Program-made: the position numbers and the translations under genes
Shown here: in pieces, positions 1-11,600 of the stretch
How positions within the stretch are numbered: the stretch's first letter is position 1
Layout of the letters: every line of letters starts with the position of its first letter
The notes under the pieces: model-generated
What the model was told of the DNA's origin: nothing
Database searches by the model: none
Seen by the model: the letters and a program-made list of their open reading frames with translations, nothing else
Assembly (NCBI GenBank): GCA_903813345.2
Contig: CAIIXF020000006.1
Location: 37,351,936 to 37,415,935, forward strand
From: Owenia fusiformis
Taxonomy: Eukaryota > Annelida > Polychaeta > Sabellida > Oweniidae
Direction: 5' to 3'
DNA: 64,000 nucleotides

Positions 1-682
1 TTTTTATACTAAGAATCATCCCTGAAAATTTGAAATTGATCCACCAAACGGTTCACCTGAAAACGCGCAGACAAGACTTCACAGACAAGATTTTAGGACC
101 GAAAAATCCAAAATGGCTGACAATAAAAAAGTCCTTATGAGTTTTTGCTGATTTCTTTTTACAAAATTATCACATATAACTACTGTTAACAATAAAGTAG
201 GCTTTTACAGCAAAGTACATCTGAAATTATTTATAAAGCTACTAAATAGTTAAAGTATGAAAACTCAAAAACACCATTCAATATGATACAAAGTATTATC
301 GCGCGCTAACTTTTCTTAAGACATTCAAAATGGCTGACATGACTGAGCTAGCAGGTCCAAAACCTAATCAGATCTAGAATGAAGTGAGCTGAACAAGATG
401 TTAAAGTTTTAAAAGCAACTGTGAAGCAGTTTTTCTTAAAGTTTGCAGACAAGGATTTTAGCATTTGACTTCAAAATGGCCGACAGGAAGTAGGTATCGA
501 GTTAATTTTTTTTCATCCACATCTGTATGCACTCATAAGTTATCCCTGAAAATTTGAAGGTGATATCTGTAGCGGTTTTGGAGAAAACTGCCGGACGTAC
601 GGACAGACAGACGGACAGACGGACAGACAGACGGACGCGCCTAGGCCGACAATATGGCCCCACACTATGTGGTGGGGACATA
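1..682. mobile_element. Repeat family B, copy cut by window edge
   Basis: This is the right part of a repeat whose full copy lies at 55270-56752. It contains blocks of the form 'aaaatggctgac', a tail of mixed ACGG/ACAG microsatellite (about 594-640), and the end motif GGTGGGGACATA (671-682). The full copy shows the matching start TATGTCCCCACC, so the ends form a 12-bp inverted repeat. Position 1 corresponds to the middle of the full copy, so the left part lies outside the window. The short open frames here, rich in Arg-Thr-Asp, come from the microsatellite and are not genes. Confidence 0.75.
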
Positions 683-821
683 AAAATGAACATGATGTCA
701 ACAGAAGGGCCATGGTTACATTTAATCATGTATAAATAAAAGTTTAATTGATAAATTCAACAGATTGTCTACAATGTACATGTTTAAAAAAATTGAATTG
801 GGCATTGGAAACAGTTTACAT

Positions 822-2226
822 AACAAACCAGAGCAACGGCAACGCCAAAGCGTAGCAAATCCCATCGAACAGAAATGGCTGGCATTTTTACAAACGAATA
901 GCAAATATCATAAAACAACACACCAGAAAGGCCACCATTTTCAAAATGGTTGCTCACTAGCCAAGTTGTCATCAGAAGAAATAATATGCTTTTAAGTAGC
1001 CACCTCTAAAATTTTTGAAAAATCTCACACGTACTTGTAAAATTACACACATAAAAATGGTGGCCATTTTTCAAAATGGCCAACTACTCCCCAAAGTTTT
1101 ATTAGACAATGTGCCATGCTTAAAGTATTCACATATCAAATATGAACAAAATCGCTCCACTACTTTTCGAGTTATAGTAAAATATGTTAAAATGGCGGCC
1201 ATTTTTCAAAATGGCCACCGTCTACCAAAAGTGTCATTAGAAATAGACAGTGTGCCATGCTTATAGTATTCACATACCAAATATGAACAAAATCACTCCA
1301 CTACTTTTCGAGTTATAGTAAAATACGTTAAAATGGCGGCCATTTTTCAAAATTTTTTTCAAAATGGCCGCCTTCTACCAAAAGTGTCATAGGACAGTGT
1401 GCCATACTTATAGTATTCACATACCAAATATGAACAAAATCGCTCCACTACTTTTCGAGTTATAGTAAAATACGTTTTCAATTTTTTTTTCAAAATGGCC
1501 GCCTTCTACCAAAAGTGTCATATGACAGTGTGCCATGCTTATAGTATTCACATACCAAATATGAACAAAATCGCTCCACTACTTTTCGAGTTATAGTAAA
1601 ATACGTTAAAATGGAAGCCATTTTTCAATTTTTTTTTCAAAATGGCCGCCTCCTACCAAAAGTGTCATAGGACAGTGTGCCATGCTTATTGTATTCACAT
1701 ACCAAATATAAACAAAATCGCTCCACTACTTTTCGAGTTATAGTAAAATATGTTAAAATGGCGGCCATTTTTCAAAATGGCCGCCTTCTACCAAAAGTGT
1801 TTTTAGACAGTGTGCAATGCTTATAGTATTCACATACCAAATATGAACAAAATTGCTCCACTATTTTTTGAGTTATAGCAAAAATCGTAAAATGCAAGTA
1901 AAGGCCGCCATTTTTCAAGATGGCTGCCATGTGCTTCTTTAATATCTACATTTGTAGCATTATTAATGTCCTTTATAATTTTTTTACATTTAAAACATAT
2001 TGCTATTACAGTTTTACATATTACACCTAAATTACTGTAAAATCGGCACTAAAATGGCCATTTTGAAAATCGGCTTTCGAGCAGAATTTCTACCCCCATA
2101 GGGTATATGTGTACAAAATATGAACAAAATTGGGCCAACGGTATTTGAGTTATTGCCCGGACGGACGGACGGACGTACGTACGGAGGCGTTCCCTATATC
2201 CCTCCGAACTTCGTTCGATTGGATAA
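822..2226. mobile_element. Repeat family A (pearl-like), six-core copy
   Basis: The left arm begins near 822 (accagagcaacggcaacgcc). About six tandem core units of 131-147 bp follow, each with 'aaaatggcggccattttt', 'agtgtgccatgcttatag' and 'cttttcgagttatagt'. A short ACGG run (about 2155-2185) precedes a right arm ending 'ccgaacttcgttcgat'. A second copy with three cores is at 41801-42712. The order of arm, tandem cores, tetranucleotide microsatellite and arm is that of 'pearl' repeats of bivalves, which are thought to be non-autonomous Helitron/Helentron relatives. That classification is inference. Confidence 0.7.
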
Positions 2227-2249
2227 CAAAACATAACCACTGTAATTAA

Positions 2250-2395
2250 GGGGAGGCATCAAATGTTTGATGTCGGATCGGAAACTAAATAAATCAAGTT
2301 TTGATTTTGACCCCCCTCCCCTCAAAAAAATTAAATATCATGAAAGTTGATCGTGGTCTTTGAACCCCCTGATATCGAAATTTTGATGCCTCCCC
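2250..2395. mobile_element. PIF/Harbinger-like MITE
   Basis: A 146-bp element with terminal inverted repeats GGGGAGGCATCAAA / TTTGATGCCTCCCC, flanked on both sides by TAA (2247-2249 and 2396-2398). A GGG start and a 3-bp TWA duplication are typical of PIF/Harbinger elements. A longer relative lies at 34422-34727, flanked by TTA. There is no coding capacity. Confidence 0.75.
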
Positions 2396-2522
2396 TAAGG
2401 TGGGAGATGCCTTCATACAAAGTAACATTGCAAGCATAGATGAGCACGTCCCCCAAGCTAAAACAAATCTCCCTTTTTGAACAAAAGTCTCATATGAATA
2501 CAGCTCCAGTTGTCTAACTCAC

Positions 2523-2699
2523 CATGATGCCTAGTCCCGGTAAGCCTCTAGGCAAGGGTGTCCTACAAAGACCACACCCAAGCCCCTCACTGCCAAAGCT
2601 TGAATCTGACGTGACGCTTTTAAAGCGGGTGTTTTTAATAAGGGGTTTTACCAATGGGTGGGTGCGAACTCCAGGTGGACTATCAAGGGGAGATTTAAG
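2523..2699 (-). CDS. MASTL: MASTL exon 10 (last visible)
   Basis: A 177-bp exon between acceptor CCCTCTATTGCAG and donor GTGAGT, keeping the phase of exon 9 (59 codons). It is Ser/Pro-rich with '[13 protein letters not shown]', which fits the end of the insertion just before the kinase C-lobe. Assignment rests on splice signals, phase and position rather than strong similarity. No further exon is seen between 1 and 2522, which is filled with repeats. Confidence 0.65.
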
Positions 2700-5600
2700 C
2701 TGCAATAGAGGGAAAGTAGCTAATTTATATATTCATAGCTAAGCATACTGTGTTTGTGTACAAAACTGGAATGCATTCCATGCTATGGATAGGAAATAGA
2801 GTGAAGCTGATTTTTTGAAGTCGTGTCACATAATATGTTATAGTACATCAACAACACAGACTAATACAGAACGGGGATTGTAACTTATACAAACAAGTAA
2901 TACTGAAGGCTATTGTAATACAAAGTTGACATTTTTAACTAGTACTACGTATGCGATTAAAAATAGTACATTTACAAACCTTTTAGGATTGCAATTTTAG
3001 GATAAATGAAAATAAAATGTTAGACAAGACCTATTCAGAAAAACAGACACAGTCAACATTATGTAGTTTCCTGTTGCCTATTTATTTTCTTGATAGGGGG
3101 CAGCACGATATGCTGCTTGAGCATGGCTCCCAACATCCAGGTACTTTTTGTATCAAGAATATTGAAAAACAATAATTAAGTGGACTTACCTGTCCTGGAG
3201 TTTTGAGTGGATCACTCTTTTCTTCAATAGAGAGCTCCTGCATACTGTGTTCAACATCAGATCCTGTTGTGTTCAGTGATGTATTCATAGACTGCAATGG
3301 CGTATCTGATATCACACTTCCATCAACCAATCCTGGATTCTTCTCATTGTTAGTGTTTGTGCTACTACTGAATAAGCCACGGGATAGGGCTGTAGACTGG
3401 GGTTCTATATTGCTAGGGTTTGAACTGTTACGAGGTATGTATAAATGCGAGCCATTGTTTGTTGGTAGGGAAAGTGAGCGTGATTTGTTTTGCGATAAAT
3501 CAGGACTGCACATCATCACATCTGATTGGTTAACTTTTTGAGGCGTGGCATAATCGATTGATATCGATACTTTAGAACATTCTGATTTTTCAACTGAATG
3601 TTCCTCATGTGATTTAGAATGATCGTCATTAGAGGTATCTCCAAGGTTGCTTCTCCGGTCAATGTTTGTGTATGACGCAAATGGAACAATATCACTTAAA
3701 TTCAGCTCATCTTCGCTCGTATCAGAATCACTCTCAATATGAAATGAGACATTTGATTTCGAATGATAGATGGGGCTACTGATGCTTGGGTCAGTTGTTG
3801 CTATGGGAGACAGATGCGAAACATCAAGAACTGGCTCTTCAGTGCCATCTTTTGGTGAATCTAAACTTGCTGATCCTGGACTAGATAACTTTGTTTCTGA
3901 TATATGAGTCACTGGCGATACTTCAATTCTCAATTCATCGGAGCTCTTCAATTCGCTTAAACTCCCAGAATTCAACTCCATTGACGGGGACTTCCTATGT
4001 GAGAAGAACACAGGGCTAGCTGAATAATCAAATGACTCGATATTTGAGAAATCGGGCAGATACCCAGCACCTGAAATATGACTGTCCATTCTAGGGTTCT
4101 CAACCGATGACAACTCGCTAAAATCACCAAATGTATGATTACGTCCTAGGACTGTCGAAATCTGCGTTGATGTGGATAACCGTCGCATATCATGCTCTGT
4201 CACTGACTTGAGAGAGTTTGAACGTTTCAGTCGATGTTCATCTCCATAAACACCCAATGATGCAAATTCAGATGTCATGCCAGTTTTAGATTGCAATTGA
4301 CGTAATAATCCTTTTGATAATGGACTTTTATCGACACAATCAAATGATCGCTTTCTAACCCCTAAACTATTCTGAAGAACTGCATTGTTTGATTTCATTG
4401 ATTTGCCTGAGAATGGAAGTTGATTCTCTATAGATTTTAAAGGTTCCCGAAAATGCGCTTTGTCAACTTCATCATATGAGCAATCATCAGGGACAAAACC
4501 CTCTCGTAGGCTCTTCAAATTCTTCGCAGCGAAAGATTGTGATATTGCGTTTTTGCTGCGGAATAAATGTGGAGTGTCATCTTCATCATTTGCAATATGA
4601 CCCTCCCCCTCCTCGACAGTTTCCATATGTGTCCTTGCATCTTGCCGAAATTTAATGACATCATCACTCCATGGTATCGATGGAGACCGTGAGTTCAATT
4701 TAGAGTTAAATAGAGTTACGAGGGAATCTTTACGTCTCTCACTAACTCGACTGCTCTGCTCCATGCTGGGTGAGGAATCATAGATTGACGCCTTGGAGAT
4801 GCCAACTTTCCGATAGATGGAGCTTAACTCACTCGATTCTCCTGTTGCATTCTGGGTAGGTTTGTATGAGCAGTTACCTTAAAAAATAATTTTTACTATA
4901 TCATTTATAATGCAAAGTATGAACATGAAACAATAATTTATAATTTTACTTAAAAAAAAAATTCAACGATTAACTTTAGAGAGGGAACTGCCTACCCGAA
5001 ATCTAAGTGAGTAACAACTACTGTGAATGAATAATGACAAAAAATTGAAAGACTTAAAACTGCGATCATTAAAGGAATATTCCTTGCCAAACCATCTCTC
5101 TCTTAGCAAAACACGCAAAAATGTTTTGATATGGTCAAATTTGATCACTAAGAAATGTGATGCTTAATTCCAGTAAGCTGCCATCTTTTAAAATTTCACA
5201 CAGGAAGTGATGTCATCGACTCTCAACTTTGCATATAGCATTAGGTGAAGAGCTATTAAGAATTACAAAACCAGCTTAATATTCTTTTTCAACTTTGTAT
5301 CTTATTTAATCCTTCTGAAAATCTCTTCTTTTATTCTAAGTTGACAAGCCCTGAAAATATTTTTGCACAGAAAGTAATGATCACTTGCCTAGAAGTGATT
5401 TTGTGCTACTTTCCTATACTGTTAAGGGCAAGGTTATAGAAGTTGAGAGTTGATGACATCACTTCCTGCAAGAAATCTTAAAAGATGGCAGCTCACTGGA
5501 AATAAGCACTAGATTTTAAATGATCAATATTGACCATATTAAAACATTTTCCCATGTTTTGCTAAATATAGAAACTATATATGATTATAGCTACCATATC

Positions 5601-8600
5601 AGGAGAGAAAGGGTCTGGCAAGGAATATTCCTTTAATAAACACATATATCTGATGAAAGAAACTGATAGTCTGAAGGATGAATATCAAGTTTTGTGTAAT
5701 GTCTTTGCATGGGTAACCTGACTACAAATTGTGTAAACTGAAAATATGAACAGTAGTCTTTACCAATAAACGATCCTCCGCTAGAGTAGTTGAGTGAGTC
5801 CTGTAGCGTGGGGGTGAGGTTGTTGATCGGTGGGGGTGTCTCAAAGCCTACTGTCTTAGGAGTATGTCGCTTAATACCATCCATGTGAGACCTGGGGGTA
5901 CGTGGGCTATGACGAATTGGTGGACGTTTCTTTGATGCAGCAATACTCTGAAAATTAATTTAAATACACTTCTTATAATATTTCAAATCATTGTAAATAC
6001 CATTATGTGGCACCTAATACTCCTTTTTAGGGGTCAAAGTACCACTACAACCTGTATATATGTTACATTGATTTTAATTTTAAAAAAAATTTAAAAAAAT
6101 ACAATATAGGTGTGCAATCAGCTATAATAGGCTGTACAATGGGTTATCTTGATGATAGTGCCAGATGAAAGTCAATTCATAACAAGAAGAAATCTAATTC
6201 AGTTGACACTGCCCGATTCAGTGTTTTCTCGTAATGCTGGCTCATAATTACAGATATAAGAAAAGTTAACATTATTTGAGCAGCACATTTCAGTCATCAT
6301 GTCAGTATTAAAGCAAGTGGATCATGCTCCCATTCATTTCAGATTTCAAAAAAGGCTTGCACCAAAATCTATTTGAACCCATTTGAAAATTTGGCATATT
6401 TTAAAATCTATTTGAACCCATTTGAAAATTTGGCATATTTTAAAATCTATCTGAACCCATTTGAAAATTTGGCATATTTTAAAATCTATTTGAACCCATT
6501 TAAAAATTTGGCATATTTTAACCATTTTATGGCAGATTTGTAATGTGAGAAATTTGAAAAAAAATTATTATGAAAACTCTGAGAATTTCTCTTTAATGGA
6601 AAAACACATAGAAAATGTGAGAAAGTCCTGTTGCAGCTGAAACTTAAGTCTTAAGAAAAACTTACAAAAGCCAGTGAGCTGGTGAGAGAGAGGATTTGTC
6701 CTGGAGTACGGAAGTAATCAGACTTGGCCTTAGCTGCAGTAGGCGTATTCTGAACGTCACTAACTCCTAGTTCTAAAATATAACAAACAGGTTATTTGTC
6801 TGCAAATTTCACTCAACTAATACCTAACCCCTAGAAATGAATAAGATATTCTGTTTGTTTGATATTCTAATTGTATTGTCTAGTATATTTTTGAATGTAC
6901 CTTATTACCACCAAACAGTCATCCAATAAACCATTCATAAGGAACAGACACAATAGAAACAAATAACATAATCATTACTGATAAGCCAAATGGGTTACTA
7001 ATGAACACAAAATGCAAAGTACGTATAGTAGAGTGAATTTGTCTGTTTTGCAATCAAGGTCTTTGTCTGAAGTTTAGATGCACATGATTCAGATCAAACT
7101 GATTTGAAATTATAGGTAACATGATACATCTCAAACATGTGATTACTATAAAACTTACAGAACATAAAACGAGAATTTTTTAGTTACTCACGGGATTGTA
7201 GATTGGTTTGGGATAGTCCAAAGTCTGTCAGTTTTATATGACCTTTGTCCGATATCAACATATTGTCAGGCTTCAAGTCTCTGCAAATCACAATGTTATT
7301 TTCAATCATTACTTGTTTAAGATTACTTAAGATCACATATTTAGTCATGTGACTATCTGAGCAGTATAGTTGAAATTCAGCGTACATATGCAGTGCTCTC
7401 CCCAGGTTTTGTTATTTTCATTGCAACATTTTAGTATTTTGTAACTTTTTGTGTAACATTTTATGATTTTGTAATTTTTTGCAACATTTTATGATTTTGT
7501 AATTTTTTGTGCAGCATTTTAGATTTTTTTATTGTAACATTTAAGAGGCGCATCTAATTGCATCGAGGAGTATTTTGGTTTTATAAAATATATGAAGGAG
7601 CAGCGCCTCAGAGATTTCACTGTGGGAGAGCACTCGGATATACCAATTTGGAGAGAAAACCTCACTTTTTATTAGATATCTTGTATCTGAACTGAGCATA
7701 TTATATTAGCTCTTTTTCAAAAATAGTAAAAACCATTAACACATGTTCAATTCAATTCAATATATCCAAAATAAAACATGAAAAATGATCAAAATTTGAA
7801 ATAACAAATGTCGAGAGAAGTAATACCATACAGTCATTTGTAGCTCAAAATTAGACTACAATCCATGAAAAATTGAAATTAACATACACTAAAGAGGAAG
7901 AAAATGAACATCTAGAAATCTGTTTCCTCTATATATAATATAATATATTAAAAAACTTCACCTGTGTATTATTCCGTGTTTATGAAGGTATTCTAGCGCC
8001 AGGATCACCTCAGCTGTATATAGCACCGCCATCTCAAGCTCAAAATATCCATATATGGCTAATAAAGACTTTACATCGCCACCTATCATATACTCCATGA
8101 CCTGAAAAGTAGAAGAAGCGATAATGCCTAATATATGATAAATATCACTGCGTTTGATATTTTTTTAGATTTGTTTCAACTACAGAGAAATCCCCAAAAA
8201 TTCAAGCAGAAGAGGCTGTTTTTAAATCGCAAAGTTTAGAATAGTTTGCAAACTTGTTGAATACTTATAGGAGAAAAATCTTTGCTTGCACTGACAGTGA
8301 ACCTTTTTACTTAATAACTGACACAACCAGGAACTAAATCAGCCTGAATTAACCTGACCCAAACACACGCCCGGTGATCGTGAAAATGGGACGGAGGGGG
8401 GGAGCAGGCAATTTCCGCTAGAAAATTCAACAAATCTGGTAAAATTATTTTTTCAAGACAGAGTTTACGATTGAATTGCAAATTGAATAAGCGCATGGTA
8501 TGATAAAATATGTTAGGTATTCTAGGATTATTTTTCAACCGATACTCTTTTAAGATATAAGATCTATTAAAAAAGGCGCAACGCAACCAACGTGCAAGAG

Positions 8601-11600
8601 TCAAAGTTTTTGCTATAAATCAAGCAACAATGGACTACACGACCTGTAATAAATACTTGTAAGTGATGTTATCATAACTAAATTAATGTCATTGCTGAAT
8701 TTATAAAATAAGTTTCCATACGTAAAATAAAAAATAATCGAAAATAATTAAAATGGGACGGAGGGGGGGGAGGGGATGGAGGGGGGGAGTAATAATTCTA
8801 TAAAGTGAAACAACTTCACACGAATTCTTGTATTTGAAAAATGAACTCATTAACTTAGTAAGAAACTGGATGATATACCCCTGGAGACTGAAAAATGGGT
8901 ACATTTGGAGTAAAAGGACTTAAAGTCGCGAAACATCTCTAATCATGTCTTATATACATATTGCTCCCCCCCTCCGTCCCCTCCCCCCCCCTCCGTCCCA
9001 AATTCATTATTTTCGATTATTTTTTATTTCACATATGGAAACTTATTTTATAAATTCAGCAATGACATTAATTTAGTTATGATAACATCACTTACAAGTA
9101 TTTATTACAGGTCGTCCAGACCATTGTTGCATGATTTATAGCAAAAACGTTGATTTGTGCCTGTTGATGGCCTTGCGCCTTTTTTAATAGATCTCATACC
9201 TTAGATGCGTATCGTTTCAGAAAAAATCCCAGAAAACCTAACATATTCTACCATACCGTGCGCCTATCCATTAAGCAATTCAATAGTAAACTTTTTCTTG
9301 AAAAAATAAATCTTCCAGATTTGTTGAATTTCCTAGCAGAAATTGCCTGCTCCCCCCCCCCCTCCGTCCCATATTCACGATCACCGGGCGTGAAACAGGA
9401 GTCTCATTAGCAACAGGCAATTCAGAAAATCACTTGTTGTTTTTAGTGATTTTTCAACTTTTCCATGTTAAATTTATGATTTCCATTAATTTTGCTTGTT
9501 TGCATTTATTTAGCCTGCTGTGAGAAATTCGAGTGAAATCCATGCCAACAGCAACTCATTTTTAATAATTTTGGTCTCATTTCATAAAAGATTCTGTACT
9601 GTTCTCCCCTCATTCAGAATGAATAAAGAGACAAGCATTTGATAATAGTAAACTAACAAAGGACTACTGGACGTAAGTTGTATTCTATACTACAGTACAT
9701 ATATGTTATGTGTATATTTGTGTTTATATGTACATGTACAGCGATACCTGTAAAGTGAAATACCTTTGAAAGTGGAACACCTCCGTCGGTGGAACACCTT
9801 CCAAATGTAACACTTTTTAGAGGTACCAAAGGTTTTTCGCTTAGACAGGTTTACGGTACTAAATACAACTCACTAGATAGACGTAAAATATACTCACTAG
9901 ATAAACATTCTGTTTGGACTGAAGACAGTAATAGAGATGTACTACAAAAGGACTTTTGGTCAGAGCCAAGGCATCCCTCTCTGCTATCACTAGAATGAAA
10001 AATTCATTTGTTGTTAAGGTTATAGTTTTAAGTTCTAGTAATTTACACATGCAATATTTAAACTTCTATTAAAATATTACACTCAGGGTCTCCTCAGGAC
10101 TTTTCTCAAAAGCGTGTTTCTGATCCTAATATTTCCAGTTTTGATCAAAATATCAATAGACTACAAGAGTGGTGTGAAAATTTCAGTTCAACCATCGATC
10201 GATCTAATAATTTGGGTATCACTGCATTTACAGATTTGGTCCATTTTAGACACTGGGTGGGCCCAGAAAAAAAATTGGGCCTAAACATTTTTGTAGGGCC
10301 TTAATTAGTGGTCCTCTTTTGGCATAACTTGGCCTTTTTAGGCCAAATTATCAAATAATATGCCTTAAATTTTCAAATTTTGGGCCCATTTTTGGATTTA
10401 GGGGTCCAAATGTTTTCCTGATTTGAAATATGCCCCCCTGTTACGTTCAATAATAACAGAAAGTAAAAACAGCAATTAAAATATGATAACAATATATTTA
10501 TGTTTTGAAAACTAAATAATATAACAATGATATAAAGGAGGTTTAATACTTAAGTGATGTCCAATCAATGATACGGCTTATTCTTGATGTCGATAAATAT
10601 CCTTGACGATCCTTGAGAATGTTCCAGATCACGAACGTTTCAGTAATCGTTAATAGTTCTCCAATGTTTGTAATAATCCAATAATGTTTGTCGTAATCCT
10701 ATAATGAACGTATCCAATAATGTTTGATGATAATCCACAAATGTTTGATGATAATCCACAAATGTTTATGATAATCCACGTATGTATATGATAATCCGTA
10801 TATAGTGTGTGTTGTAATATTTGTCCATATAAAGTCCTCAGGTTGTGTGTTTGTAGTGTTATAAATGTTCCCTCAGTAATTATCTGCTAAGAAGATGTCC
10901 TTTTGATAAACTTTGAAATTCTGCTGACAGCCCAAATCAGCTCTCTCATTATATAGTGCAAAGGCATAGTCCAGATGTTTCAAGAAGTTACGATTTCTGG
11001 AAATCAACACTGATTGGACATCTTAAGTCACATGATTCAATCTTGATTTAATGATTATAGTTCCAGTACTTTCTAGAAGGCCAATGGTTAATGAGTCATT
11101 CAGTTCAGTTATGTTTACAAGATATAATGTCATTGTGACCTTGACCTAAGATCTCTAATGAAGAATAGCTCAACATATACAGCAAACATACATTACAAAT
11201 TAAACTATAGGTGAATATAGTAGAATATAATATGCATGTAGCTCACTACTGTAACACCTCCCTCCTTAAAAGAAAAGTTTTGAATGCAATGAAAAACTTT
11301 TACAATAATATCTTGAGTAGCGAGCGTTACAATTTCTAAAAGTGAGGTTGAGACTTACATAATATTTGTTTACAATAGTCTTTTTATGTGCAGTATGTTT
11401 ACAAGTATTTAATACTTTCTATCGTTACAGTGTGAGTACAATCTAATAACATATAATGTTCTTGTAATCATATACTACAATAGTATCTACATAAGTTATG
11501 CATTAAGTCATAAATACAATACACGCAATAGATCATATAACATGTACAATAGCATACATTTTTGAGTCTGACAAACACTAAACTAGTACAATGTTTTAAA

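Noticed and set aside
554-739. Arg/Thr/Asp-rich open frame
   Set aside because: It reads an ACGG/ACAG microsatellite inside repeat family B.
4963-5148. Minus-strand open frame between MASTL exons 8 and 9
   Set aside because: It runs into the TTAA-flanked element and does not join in phase with the exons on either side, which already splice in phase to each other.
9789-9998. Plus-strand open frame with '[12 protein letters not shown]'
   Set aside because: It overlaps MASTL exon 4 antisense and a dispersed 'gtaaagtgaaa' repeat; no domain.
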